Origin: Ganoderma boninense
Lineage: Eukaryota > Basidiomycota > Agaricomycetes > Polyporales > Polyporaceae
Assembly: GCA_002900995.3 (NCBI GenBank)
Contig: CM035313.1
Coordinates: forward strand, 1,116,001-1,180,000
Reading direction: 5' to 3'
Length of the DNA stretch: 64,000 nucleotides
Below the pieces are notes generated by a model that was given only the letters and a program-made list of their open reading frames with translations, ran no database searches and was not told the DNA's origin. This document shows positions 13,201-23,491 of this stretch, piece by piece. Both the position numbers and the translations under genes were made by a program. Numbering within the stretch: position 1 is the first letter of the stretch; each line of letters opens with the position of its first letter.

Positions 13201-14037
13201 ACAAAAGGCCAGGCTAGGTAATTGTGGCCATTCACCTGCTTGGAGGGTTGCCGTAACTAACATGTACTCTTCAGCCCTGCACTTGGTGGCGTGTTCTCTC
13301 ACCTCGCCCTCACGTAAGTTAATATCGTGGTGGCTCGTATTTGGGGTCTGAGCACCTCTCACAGTATCTCCAACAAAACTATCTCTACTCGTTCGACTGG
13401 TGAGCCTGGGACAGACGGCCACGTGGGCGCCATCGTCGGTGCTGTGATCGGCTGTGTGGCCGTTGTTGCCGTCATCGTGGCCGCCTTCGTCGTTCTCCGC
13501 AAGAGGCGCAGAGCCCAGAGCGAAGGACCAGAGAGGACTGAAGTTGTGGAACCGGCTACGCATTACCCCACCCTCACTCCGTACGTCCTGGATTCTACGA
13601 CCGGCTCCATCCATGCCAGTGGATCCCACGGCACAGGAAACGGCTCATTGCGCGCCCATGCACGAGAGGGTCCGATGATGCCTTTCGCAGGAATTGGATT
13701 GAGCGATGCTGGTCCGACGAGCACCAGCGTTGCAGACGCACCAGAGACGGGCGAAGGCGCCACCGTATCGCCGACATCCGGCCCGTCTTCGAAGTCGCGC
13801 GATGTGCCGTCCAACAGGATGCAACGCGACGTGCCGTCCGAGACGGCCACTACGTCTTCCAACGTCCACTCACTCACAGGTTCGATACAAGGTAGCAGCG
13901 ACCCGTCGTTGGGACGTTCGCATTTTAGATCATCTACGGACATGGCGGGGCTTCGTACAGAGATGGAGAACTTGCGGCGGGCGATGCTGGAGATCCGGGA
14001 GGATAGGTTGGAACCGCCGCCGGAGTACGCGGAGTAG
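10212..14037 (+). CDS. Glutaminase A-like protein, membrane-anchored (tandem copy 2)
   Basis: Tandem paralogue of the gene at 4943. Start MLRTSLWALLFVP is a signal peptide. It shares FFPAAIPLAVKTPYMNVW, GWAGKIRVNG, IPFSYVSVEAHSLDG, FALAVDLGTIQ, FPMFIYLNAS, MLIMELAHARISGNG and YNLFADKMLGLGFVP, then a transmembrane helix (VGAIVGAVIGCVAVVAVIVA), a longer Ser/Thr-rich tail and the same C-terminal helix ending EPPPEYAE. Two introns differ from copy 1. The first appears to use a GC donor (GCGAGT at 10416) where copy 1 has GTCGGT. The intron after YYATSM is about 200 nt (11022-11222), because the AG found at the matching position in copy 1 is missing. No clear inactivating stop was found. It lies tail-to-tail with the minus-strand gene at 14063. 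Confidence 0.8.
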
Positions 14038-14062
14038 CAAGCTTTGTTGCCAGTGTGTGCTG

Positions 14063-15076
14063 CTATGTCATCGTAATTGCTCCAAACCCATCTTCTTCAG
14101 ACAGTCCGATACGGAAGGCCCGTTTTTCCTCCTCTGTGAACTCCACAGGCTCGGGCCGCCCACCGGTACAGTCGTGTTTCTTGAATATCATGGCCACTTG
14201 AATGCTCCCATCGGCACCCCTACTGGCACTGCGCTGCACGTTCGAACTCGGCACCTTTTCCTTCCACACTAGGAGCACGAAGCGGCTCTCGTTGTCCTGG
14301 ACCTCGATGGGAGACGAAGGGCTACCGCTCCCCGAGCCCGAGCTCGGACTCGGGGGAGTGGGGACGATCAGGCTGGCCTGCGTCCCAGCGAACCACCGCC
14401 AATGGTCCCATCGCACGGACCACCCCATCGAGCTGAGATCCTCATCCTCGGGGCCACGCGAATCTGACTGTCCCGTCGGTTTCTGGCCCTGGAGAAGCAC
14501 GGTTCCTGTCCGCCGCATCGGTCGACCGTTCGACATCGTGAAGTCAAGCGCGACGCGGATAGCTTTGGAGGCCCAGACGTCCTCGGGGCCGTGAGTGCGA
14601 CGGGATGCCGGCTGTGGTTCTCCGTCTTCATCCGAATCTTGCATCTCGCCACGACGCTCGCTCTCTGGGACGCATGCGTGATCGAGAGGAACAGTCCATA
14701 ACGATATGCTCGCCTCCTCATCTCGTATGAAGTCTTGACAGTGCTGAGAACGGAGATGGAGCATTCTTCCAGCCTTGTTTTGGTTGTTGACGTTGCCCGG
14801 TTGCGCACGGTCCAGGAGCGGGTCGGCTGGAACGTCGTGATCTTGTCGATGGCCGCGCCGTTCTAGTTTCGCAGACCACACGACTGGATACACTCCCGGC
14901 GCTGCACTGATCTCTTTGAGGGTAGCCTCACGAGTCGAGCAGCATTTCTGTCCAAACTGGTTACAGAAGCAGAAAGATAATGTCCGAGGGACGCACCATT
15001 TCGAGACGCACTTCTCCGGTTGAAAGGTTTCGGAATTTAGGTACTGCTGAGTGGCGTCTGAGATCGTTGAGAGCTT
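14063..15076 (-). CDS. Hypothetical protein, 3' exon (5' end unresolved)
   Basis: Not recognised. On the minus strand a frame runs open from a good acceptor (TAGCAG, exon from 15076) to a stop at 14063, about 337 codons. It starts KLSTISDATQQYLNSE, has a Cys-rich stretch (KCVSKWC, SFCFCNQFGQKCC), then SAKLERRGHRQ, VALDFTMSNGRP, WDHWRWFAG and SRFVLLVWKEK, and ends EEKRAFRIGLSEEDGFGAITMT. Ser/Pro/Gly-rich linkers separate the more ordered parts. The first exon was not found: upstream frames near 15090-15270 have hydrophobic starts but do not join in phase. The stop is only 26 bases from the stop of glutaminase copy 2. No function is proposed. Confidence 0.5.
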   Translation of the reverse strand, partial: KLSTISDATQQYLNSETFQPEKCVSKWCVPRTLSFCFCNQFGQKCCSTREATLKEISAAPGVYPVVWSAKLERRGHRQDHDVPADPLLDRAQPGNVNNQNKAGRMLHLRSQHCQDFIRDEEASISLWTVPLDHACVPESERRGEMQDSDEDGEPQPASRRTHGPEDVWASKAIRVALDFTMSNGRPMRRTGTVLLQGQKPTGQSDSRGPEDEDLSSMGWSVRWDHWRWFAGTQASLIVPTPPSPSSGSGSGSPSSPIEVQDNESRFVLLVWKEKVPSSNVQRSASRGADGSIQVAMIFKKHDCTGGRPEPVEFTEEEKRAFRIGLSEEDGFGAITMT

Positions 15077-15265
15077 CTGCTATCAGAGTGTCAGCGAACA
15101 TGGTAGGGGAAACTGTGTACATGACCTCCACATGCATCCTTGATATATGGCAGGGCAACACAATGAGGATAGAACCTGAAGGGCATTGCATAGTACAAGC
15201 AGCCGACAAACATAATGCGCATATAAAGAAGCAAAAGGAGGAACTTCGCCTGCTCGCAACGCAGG

Positions 15266-16054
15266 TCATTCAGCGATGGTGCCGAACCACTTCTTTGGGA
15301 CATACTCATCCTTGGCCTTCTTGAGCGATTCGTGGAAATCCTCCACACAGTCCTCCATCCACGGGCGCTCCACGGCATGCATCCCCACCTTCATCTTCTC
15401 CGTGAGGGAGAGGTGGCGTGGTGCCCACTTCGAGACCTGCCTCTTCGCTACGACGACGACGCACCCCAGATCCCCGATGCCGCGAAGTTCGAGGACGGCG
15501 AAGGGAAAACCATGGTCATCGACGGTGTCGGTGAACGAGAGGGCGTGTCCCTCGTTCATTGTGAGGTCCGCCCCTTCGTAACGGAATCCTAGGGTCGGGG
15601 CCCTCCTCGCCTGCCAGTCAAACCGCCAGAACCGCGAGCCGGTCTTGCATTCGCGTGAGGAGCTCCCCGGCTTCCCATTGACGAGAGTGGCGCTGTCAGT
15701 AGACCATCTTCTGCTGGGCGTCGCGAAGGACGAGCGGCGGGCGGAGTACGCGGCGGGTTTAAGAGTCGTGGATGTCCTGCCTTGATGCATTCCCAGGTAC
15801 GGGTCCTGTATCGCCACAACCACCTTCTCCTCCGGGGGACTGTAAAGAAAAGCTCGCGCCGTCGGTGGGGCGGGCTCTTCTTCTTTGACCCAGACGGTTG
15901 GTCTCGGGTATCCAATGGTGATGATACCGTGCCCAGGGCGCCACAGGGATAGGTGGTCCTCTCGGCGAGCTCCGGCATGCGCCGAGTCCCAGACGATGAG
16001 GTATTCACCGTGGTACGGCTCGAGCGACGAGACGAATCGGCGATTCTTCCAACT
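15266..16054 (-). CDS. Hypothetical protein, 3' part (5' end unresolved)
   Basis: Not recognised. An open frame enters from a likely acceptor (GACCCAG, just before 16054) and reads WKNRRFVSSLEPYHGEYL, LIVWDSAHAGARREDHLSLW, then GIITIGYPRPTVWV, a Pro/Ser-rich stretch, and a C-terminal part LGFRYEGADLTMNEGHAL, FPFAVLELRGIGDLGCVVVV and a helical end VEDFHESLKKAKDEYVPKKW. Tryptophan-rich, compact segments and no stops over 260 codons argue for real coding. An upstream segment on the same strand (about 16075-16205) is open and could be the preceding exon, joining across a roughly 50-nt intron that starts GTGCGT. No start codon could be fixed. It may belong to the same kind of gene as its minus-strand neighbour. 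Confidence 0.5.
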   Translation of the reverse strand, partial: SWKNRRFVSSLEPYHGEYLIVWDSAHAGARREDHLSLWRPGHGIITIGYPRPTVWVKEEEPAPPTARAFLYSPPEEKVVVAIQDPYLGMHQGRTSTTLKPAAYSARRSSFATPSRRWSTDSATLVNGKPGSSSRECKTGSRFWRFDWQARRAPTLGFRYEGADLTMNEGHALSFTDTVDDHGFPFAVLELRGIGDLGCVVVVAKRQVSKWAPRHLSLTEKMKVGMHAVERPWMEDCVEDFHESLKKAKDEYVPKKWFGTIAE

Positions 16055-16714
16055 GGGTCAGACTGAATGCGCTGGGGAATGTGGTAAATCACAACGCACC
16101 ATGTATGCGGCTGAAAGGGTGCTATCAATCCCGGAGGTGGTTGAAACAGACGAGACTCAGGAAGCCGTCGGCTACCGAATCCTGGGGATGCTGCCAGCTG
16201 GCTTTAACGAGTTTTCGGACAAAAGGGGCACTGTGGCGAAATGGGCCACAAATGTTTTAAACCCATGATCTTGTCAAGCATTCTGTGGCCAATGCTGAGA
16301 ACAGAGGGCGTCAACCACAAACGATCCATTCTTTGTGGTCGTGGCATCCAAAGCCGAAGGCGGTCCCATGAGCCACACTCACCGTTGTGGAATGCTAATC
16401 ATCTCGCCTGCATTGCACAAAAGAGGAGTTCGCTTTGAGAGCTGGCCCTATTTTCCAGCTGGTTTGAAACCCTAGTAGTAAACGGTTGAGTGAGCTTCTG
16501 CCTGCAAATACCGCAATACGGAGGAGGAACGTTGAACGTGGATGACATTCCGACTTTGGTGACAGTTGCACAACGCGTCGATTGCTTGCTGGTCGAGCGT
16601 CATCGACGTCACCAAGACATCAGACTCAAGATTCCCTATAAAAGCGTTGCCTCTTCCTCCCTTTTGTCCACAGCTTCCCCCTGAAGATAGGCCATTGCAG
16701 TAGAGTGCCACAAG

Positions 16715-17434
16715 ATGTCAGCTCGCCTCCTCACTCGCGCCGCTATTCAACATGCGACCCGCGGCGCCGTGCGCTCGACCTTCATAGAGTATCGGTCGTT
16801 GATGACTCTCAGGGACATAAAGGTGCGCTAGCCTCTGGTCAATTCATGCCATGTGCGACGTCAACCATCGCGCGCAGTACACGGCCCATGCCACTGCCAG
16901 CGGGCAAGGACGCAACGGCCAAGTTAAGTCCAATGACGACAACGGTCTCGACCTCCGACTCGCAATGCCAAAGTCTCTCGGAGGGAAGGGCGATGGACAA
17001 AACCCAGAGCAGCTCTTCGCTATGGGCTACGCCGGTGGGTATATGCGCCATTGTCTGCGTCAACTTGAATCCCCTTCTCTGATGACGTCACGTCGGGAAG
17101 CGTGCTTCCTCAGCGCGCTGCAAATGGTCGCCGGGAGAACTGGTAAGACAGCCATGGCGCGCAATGCGACGGTGCACACGCAAGTCCACATCGGAGAGCC
17201 GGAAGGGAGCGAAGGGTTTGGATTGCAGGTGGACATACAGGTCGAGGGTGTAAAGGATAAAGACCTCATCGAGGCCGCGCATAAGGTGGGCCGTGCATTC
17301 CGCGTGGCAAGAAAAGATTGGGGATCTAGCGTTGCAATATGGGAGACTTACCTGCGGTATTTCTGTGACAGGCTTGTCCCTACAGTCGTGCCTTGCACCA
17401 CGGAGCGGTCGTCAATGTCACCGCAGCCCCGTAG
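16715..17434 (+). CDS. OsmC/Ohr-family organic hydroperoxide resistance protein, probably mitochondrial
   Basis: Ohr enzymes are thiol peroxidases that reduce organic hydroperoxides with two redox cysteines. Four exons (16715-16822, 16878-17034, 17101-17285, 17372-17434) give a clean 170-residue protein. The N-terminus MSARLLTRAAIQHATRG is basic and helical, like a mitochondrial presequence. The core then shows YTAHATASGQGRNG, LAMPKSLGGKG, NPEQLFAMGYAACFLSAL with the peroxidatic Cys, and EAAHKACPYSRA with the resolving Cys. The last exon is essential: reading through its intron would lose the second Cys. Length and both cysteines match the family. Mitochondrial location is inferred. Confidence 0.9.
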
Positions 17435-17947
17435 CCCCATGTTGTTTATCCAGACAGTAAATTGATGCCAACACAGTTCTGCTGAATCACGGATGTCAAT
17501 TCTCACCAAACCTCTCTACTGAAAGAAGACCAACTTGCGTATACATACATGTCAGAAGCTCCAAACTAGACAGCGCCGGAGGAGTCCACTTGATGATTTG
17601 CATAACGTCAGCTGGAGTTTATAGGACTTGAGCAACTGAGACTTCCGGAATATTCCTCTGGATGGCACTGACACGGGTGAGAGGTGGTAGAGGATAGCTC
17701 GACTTGGGTGGGAAGGAGTTATAGACGCAGGCACTAGACAGACACTGCGCAAAGCCAGGGAAGGCCACCCGCAGTTCCAAGCGCCAATGGTGAGTAGAGC
17801 GCCTTGTTTTGGAATCATTCCCACGCCTTCTGCTCAGCCGTCTGAGCCTGCAGGCCAGCAGCACCACTCTGCTCTTGCTTCCAAACACCATCTCTCTCTC
17901 AACTCTATCTCCTCCGGGTTCTCTCTTGTCGTACGTGCACGTTCAAG

Positions 17948-19642
17948 ATGGCCATGGTTCATCCCTCTCGTATGGGCCTCGTTCCACAAGACCCGCCCGA
18001 TCTAGGAAAGCGTGGTCGTTCGCCTTCGCCACCTGCGCGGTCGTCCAGACGTCGCTCGCCCAGCGCAGACTCGCGACGGGACAAGGACGAGTTTGGGCGG
18101 GACAGAATTGGGAGAGACCGTGACGGAGACAGAGATAGAGACAGGGACGAGCGGAGGAGTGGCTATGGGGACCGGAGCAGGAGGCACGATCGCGACCGTG
18201 CGCGCGCCGACGACTACTTCAACGACGACAATGCGGGGCAGAGACATAGCAGGGACGACGATAGGAGGCGAAGGCGCAGTCGAAGCCGGAGCGTGGACAA
18301 GGAGAGAGATCGGGAGAGGGAGGAAAGGCGGGAGAAAGAGAGGGATTTCGGGAGGGCGAGGAGGGCGAGTCCGGACTATGGGGACTATCGTAGGCCGTCG
18401 CCTGGGCCCGCTCGAGACGATAACAGAGACGGGGACGCCGGGGCGGGGAAGGCCCCATGGAGGCAGCAGGAGAACATGTATCCCAACCGTGGCGGGAGGC
18501 AGCATCATTATGGCGGGCAGGATGGCGGAGCGGACTTCATGGACAGGTAAGTCTTCTTTTCTAGTCATACATGCTGATATGAGACTGTTTTAACTGTGAC
18601 ATTTGCAGCCGGAGACTACAGAGAGAAGCTAGCACGATAACAGTGTGGCCTTCTTCACCAAAGCACCCAACACGACTCGAGTTCGTACATCCTATCACAC
18701 GCTTATAAAATTGTGGCCCTGATTAAACGTTTTCGCAGTTCCCCTACCCGTGATTCGAAACGTAACAAAAAGTCCAGCAAGCGTCGGCGGGACGACGACT
18801 CGGATACCGACTCTGACGATTCCGAAGAGGAGCGTCGGCGTCGCGAGCGCAAGGAGCGCAAGAAGGCACGCAAGGAGAAGAAAGAACGGGAGCGAGAGCG
18901 GGAAAAGGACCGCGATCGCGACCACCGAAGACGCAGGTCTCGCTCGCGTCGATACAGCGACGACGAAGACAGCGACCGCGAGCCGAAGCGGCCCCGGGAG
19001 AGGACCCGCAGCAAGAGCCCCCGACGCATCGAAGACAGGCGCAGCGCGACGCGGACGAGAAGCCCAGAGCCGCGCCCGCCCTCTACGCCCGACGAGGACG
19101 AGTGGGTGGAGAAACCAGTTGCTGGCATGGCGTCGTCGTTCTCGCAGCCGTCGCAGAGCGGTGCTATGCTCCCACCCCCGGTCCCTGCGTCTGCGAAGGG
19201 CAAGGATCCTGCCTTCGACGAGGAGGACTACTCGGACGACGACGAACTCGGCCCGCAGCCTCTTGGCGTGAAGACGACGTCGTCGCGGGCCAAAGTGGAC
19301 GAGCGGCAGTACGGTGGGGCGCTGCTGCGCGGCGAGGGTAGCGCGATGGCGGCGTTCCTCAAGGACGGGACAGACGTGCGCATCCCGCGTCGTGGCGAGA
19401 TCGGGCTGTCGTCAGACGAGATCGCGGCGTTCGAGACCGTGGGGTACGTGATGAGCGGGAGCCGGCACCGGCGCATGAACGCGGTGCGGATGCGGAAGGA
19501 GAACCAGGTCATCAGTGCGGAGGAGAAGCGCGGGATCCTCAAGCTGCAGCAGGAGGAGCGCGAAAGGCGCGAGGCGATACTGCGCGAGGAGTTCCAGCAG
19601 CTCGTGCAGGAGAAGCTCAAGTCGTCGGGTGCGGGCAAGTGA
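17948..19642 (+). CDS. NKAP-family RS-rich nuclear protein (SynMuv product domain)
   Basis: NKAP proteins are nuclear RNA-binding, spliceosome-associated factors. Three exons (17948-18546, 18609-18680, 18739-19642) give 524 residues. The first half is a low-complexity Arg/Asp/Ser-rich domain with many RD and RS repeats. Exon 2 adds SRRLQREASTITVWPSSPK, which resembles the conserved central NKAP motif. After a second Lys/Arg/Glu-rich block the conserved C-terminal domain follows: QYGGALLRGEGSAMAAFLKD, IPRRGEIGLSSDEIAAFE, GYVMSGSRHRRMNAVRMRKE and a coiled-coil end. The ATG at 17948 is the first of two close in-frame starts. Long minus-strand frames over this gene are shadows of its repeats. Confidence 0.88.
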
Positions 19643-19938
19643 GCTTGGGCGTTGGATGGCCGTTGGTATCTGTAATCTTTAGGGATGTTCACTTAATCTT
19701 AATGCACCTTGTGGCGTACATGTTGGCACTATAGCCTTGTAGACTCGAACGTTGGCTGCTTGCCTCGTCTGTTCATGCGGAGTGCGTGTGGTGGGTAAGA
19801 ACCAGAGTGGTCACGTGTTGGAAATTTGCCCAATAATGAATTTGATTGGGCGCGAGCTCGGTTTCTTGCAGTTCCTCCTCTCTCCTCCCTCGTTCGCTCA
19901 GCGTTCAGCACTCAGCCTCTCGAGACCTACGGATCACA

Positions 19939-21438
19939 ATGGTCTCGTTCCAGTACGTGTCATACTTCCAGGTGATGTATGCGATTATACTGACCCGCTC
20001 GTGCAGGTGCGACGGTGAGCCGGTTGTTCCTGCTCGTTCTCCGCGATGCGATAAATGCTCCCAGGGCGACGTCTGACTTCCCAAACCCCTCTCCTTGAAC
20101 CGCGCTTTCGCTGTATCATCCAAATGTAGGATGCGGGGACACCGTGAAGAAGCCAAAGCTCGACAAGCACTACCAGATGTGCCATGCCGCAGTAACTTGC
20201 ATCGATTGCTTCTCGACCTTCAACAGCCCCGGCGAGTTTAAGGGCCACACGTCCTGCATCAGTGAGGCGGAGAAGTACCAAAAGGGCCTATACAAGGGGC
20301 CTAAAGTACGTCCAGTTCCGTCCTCGCCAGCATCTGTGCTTCCCCTGCCCTTACATCTTTCCCTTCCCTCCTCTAGACTGGGCAGCAGCAGAACGGGGGC
20401 GGCCCGCGCGGCCAAGGTCAGGGCCAGAACAACCGTGGGGGCTCCCAGTACAATGGTGGCCGTCAGAATGGCGCAGGTGGAGGCGGTAAGTATCAGCAGC
20501 AGTCCTGGGGACGGCAGGGCGGCGGAGGCTGGGGTGGTCCCCGAGGCGGTCACGAGGCATCTGGTGCTAACGGCACTCCCCTGGGCACACCCGTGCGGAT
20601 GTCGCCCGTGACAGCTATTGTTGCTGAAGACGAGTCGCCGGCGGCGAACGGGAAGGCGACGGATGCGGGCGCGAACGGCGTGAAGGCGGTAGAGAAGGAG
20701 GATGCGAAGGCGAAGGACGGCGCGAAGAAGGACAAGAAGGACAAGAAGCGGAAGTCTGTCGGCAGCGACGAGGCTACTGCAGAGGTGCGTCGTTTGCCCG
20801 TGCTCATGTCCTGATGCCGACCTGAGGTTCTGGTCCGCGCGTAGATGCAAACTGGCGAGCAGCCCAAAAAGAAGAAGGCGAAGACGTCCGACGACGCCTC
20901 CCCTTCTTCACCCGCAAAGCCTGGAGCGAACGAGTCTTCAGAAAAGTCCGAGAAGAAGTCGAAGAAGGAGAAAAAGGACAAGAAGGCGAAGGACGTGCCC
21001 TCCGACGAGCCTGTAGCGTCCTCGTCAACACCTACAGACGATGAGCCGAAAAAGGCCAAGAAGAGCAAGAAAGAGAAAAAGGCAAAGAGCGAGGCTGTCG
21101 TCGAGGAAAGCGCGGGCGTGGCTGCCACCAACGCTACTGAGCGCGATGCAAGCGAGGCCAAGCCGAAGAAACGGAAACGAGATGAGCTAGACGAGCCAGA
21201 CGTTCCTCCTGCGGCAGGTGAAAGGAAGAGTAAGAAGGATAAGAAGGACAAGAAGAAGACGAAGAAGGGGGAGGACGCGGAAGACGCCACGGAGACGATG
21301 GACATTGATCCTCCAGCACCGCCGGCTGAATCGAACGTCGATGTGGAGGTAAATGAGGGCAAGAAGGAGAAGAAGCGCAAGGAGAAGAAGGAGAAAAAAG
21401 ACAAGTCGAAGAAGGACAAGACGAAAGCGGCAGCCTAA
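19939..21438 (+). CDS. LYAR-type C2HC zinc-finger nucleolar protein
   Basis: LYAR-family proteins are nucleolar zinc-finger proteins linked to rRNA processing. The N-terminus is spread over tiny exons: 19939-19952, a probable 8-nt exon 20007-20014, and an exon from 20130. Joined, they give MVSFQCDGCGDTVKKPKLDK, then HYQMCHAAVTCIDC, GEFKGHTSCISEAEKYQKG, matching the two LYAR zinc-finger units. A Gly/Gln-rich linker (GGGGKYQQQSWG) and a long Lys-rich tail with KKDKKDKK-type repeats follow, ending in KKDKTKAAA. The tail is typical of nucleolar targeting. It lies 296 bases after NKAP in the same direction. Confidence 0.85.
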
Positions 21439-22051
21439 TCGCCTTCGTGTCTCGATTTTCTCGGATTGACTGTCCGCATGCTCTCCCCTCGATGCTGTAT
21501 GTTCGCCGTTTTATCGCTGTACTTCATGCTGTGATATGTGCTATAGCTATGGATCCCAACGGGCGTCGCACTACCCGTATCGCGTCCTACCTTTTGCCGT
21601 GGGCGAGCCGTGCGTTCCCGGTTTTCCGTGAGAAGAGCTTTGAGATTGATCTGAAGGAATGTTGATAGCATTCGTGCAATCAGTTTCTTAGCCTGCTCTG
21701 ACACTCGGAACAATCACAAACTGCCAATGCGGTGCTCTTCGACGAAGTAAGCACCTGGTGGCTCTGTTCAACTGCCGCGTAGCCGATGCGCGCTGTGACC
21801 TGGCATTACGTGACAATCGCATGCACTATGGCCGCCGCTCTTCAAAAATCTGACCTCGACATCTTCCCAGTGACTTCTCATAGTGATGTCGATGTTCCGG
21901 TGACAACCAGCGCAGATCATCGCACCCGACATGATACTTAAACTCGTCCTTTGAAATGGGTTTGCAAACCCTTCTCGTCCGACTCTATTCGCTCTGCGAC
22001 CTTTTCACTTTATCCCAACATTCGATATAGGGAACGCACCTACCAAGAAAG
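21439..22051. other. Intergenic region with the 5' flank of the first duplicated unit
   Basis: No gene supported. The part from about 21810 onward is recognisably similar to 23255-23490, so it is the upstream flank of a segmental duplication and likely includes the promoter of the gene at 22052. Confidence 0.5.
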
Positions 22052-22511
22052 ATGCTGCTAGCGCGCAAATACATATCACACAATACTTCGTCAAGCAGCT
22101 CGGGAGGCACCCAGCCCTGGCAGGTGATAGTAATCGTCCTCGCATCACTGCTGGTGGTTGTCGCCGCGTGTTATCTACGGGCGCGCCGCTGCATCGGGAG
22201 TAGCGAGGACGATTATCCTCCGCAAAATGGGAGAACAGTACGTATTCCCGCGACTCAAACCCACTCAAAAGCGGGGGGACTCACGTAGATCCTAACGCCA
22301 GGCAACTTCATGGTCCGGTTCGGCAGACCCCGGGGAGGTAGAAGAAACCGCGGCGCTCACATCAAACGCCGGGTTTCCGATGTCCCAGCTCCCTGGACGC
22401 CTGCATGACCAGGACGTTGAACTCGGCCATCCCGACACTATTCTGCGCCCTCCACTGGCGTCTGGGCCTCCCCCGCCCTATGAGGGACGCCATGTTGAGG
22501 CATCACTATAG
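21810..22511 (+). repeat. Segmental duplication, unit 1
   Basis: Unit 1 of a direct duplication whose second unit is near 23255-23927 (start codons 1440 bases apart). Shared parts include TTACGTGACAAT just upstream, GCCGCCGCTC, AGCGCAGA, the exon-intron layout, and the acceptor ACGCCAG. Similarity is moderate, so the duplication is not recent. Boundaries are approximate. Confidence 0.6.
22052..22511 (+). CDS. Small single-pass membrane protein with C-terminal PPxY motif
   Basis: Not a known family to me. Exon 22052-22237 and exon 22302-22511 join in phase 0 (GTACGT donor, ACGCCAG acceptor) to give 131 residues. Layout: a short Ser-rich N-terminal part without a clear cleavable signal, a transmembrane helix (WQVIVIVLASLLVVVAACYL), a basic stop-transfer RARR, then an acidic tail with EETAALTSNAGFPMSQLP, QDVELGHP and a C-terminal GPPPPYEGRH. 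PPPY is a PPxY motif of the sort bound by WW domains of Rsp5/NEDD4 ubiquitin ligases. The exon structure is supported by the paralogue at 23492, whose exon 2 aligns residue by residue. Topology with the tail inside is inferred from the positive residues. Confidence 0.72.
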
Positions 22512-23491
22512 CCTCATGCAGCTTCCGTTACGGCGGTACAGCTCGTTATCGTTATTTAGCCCGTGCCTCCTAGGCAAGTCCACAGTTGTCCCTCCTCATA
22601 GTATAGTCTGCGACTAACGGCAGCTCAATATCCAGTTGTAGCGTCTCTTATAATGTTCGGTGCAATACATACCGTCTATACCCATCACCGAGCTCTGAAG
22701 ACCCTCAATCGAGATGCCACAATACTTCCCAGAGGGTTGAAAGTGTAGTGTCCGCTCTTCTTACGTGAACCAGCCAGGACCTTTTGCGGCTAGGTCAACG
22801 TATCTGCCAAGCCCATCCCGACTCGGCGAGGACTGGGAAATCAATTTTAAACCTGCTATATGCGCGACAACGCTCACTGACGGCTGTATGTTGACCAGAA
22901 GTCGTGTATGAGAGTCGAGAGGCCTCATAGACGTGGAAACACTCCAACTCGAGGCCTCTCGGATACTTTCAACCACCTCATCTTCGCTGATTCCCTTCCA
23001 GGTGTGTGTTGTGCATCTGCATACTTCTCGTTAATCCAGGGCTGGCTTCTCGACACTAGGTACGGTGAGTTTCGAGGTATACGTAAAATAAAGTGTTGTT
23101 CATAACATTCATATTATTCTCGAGGATGGTCCTAGCAAGCGAAAGGAGCAAGAACGCAAGAGTTTCTTTACCACCGGTGATTCTGCTCAGCCGTGCTACA
23201 GCCGCGCTGGCCAGTGCTTGCGGCGTCGCGCGCCGTACGCGCCGTAGTCTCCTTACGTGACAATCTCATCCTTTATGCCCGCCGCTCCTTAAGCTCTGAT
23301 CTCAGCATCTTCTCGGTAGCTCTACTGACATGTCACAGCCTTGTTTCAATAGAAACTAGCGCAGAACATGTCCTGTATGATACATAAAAAACCTCCCGAA
23401 CCCGAACCCCCTTGAGCTCTCGTTATCGCTTCATCCTTCGCTCCAGCAACTCCTTCTGGCTCAGCACTCGGTATTACACAAACAAGAAAAT
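22512..23491. other. Intergenic region between the duplicated units
   Basis: No gene supported. It contains an 11-base inverted repeat at 22916-22961 and, from about 23255, sequence similar to the upstream flank of the first unit. Confidence 0.5.
22916..22961. repeat. Inverted repeat, 11-base perfect arms
   Basis: CGAGAGGCCTC at 22916-22926 and its exact reverse complement GAGGCCTCTCG at 22951-22961, separated by 24 bases. Each arm holds the palindrome AGGCCT. It could form a hairpin or bind a dimeric factor. No function is shown. Confidence 0.7.

Noticed and set aside
18002..18568. Long minus-strand frame of 188 codons
   Set aside because: It is the complement of the Arg/Asp/Ser repeats of NKAP; the Val/Pro-rich translation has no motif.
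20550..21419. Minus-strand frame of 289 codons rich in Phe and Ser
   Set aside because: It is a shadow of the Lys-rich AAG repeats in the LYAR tail.
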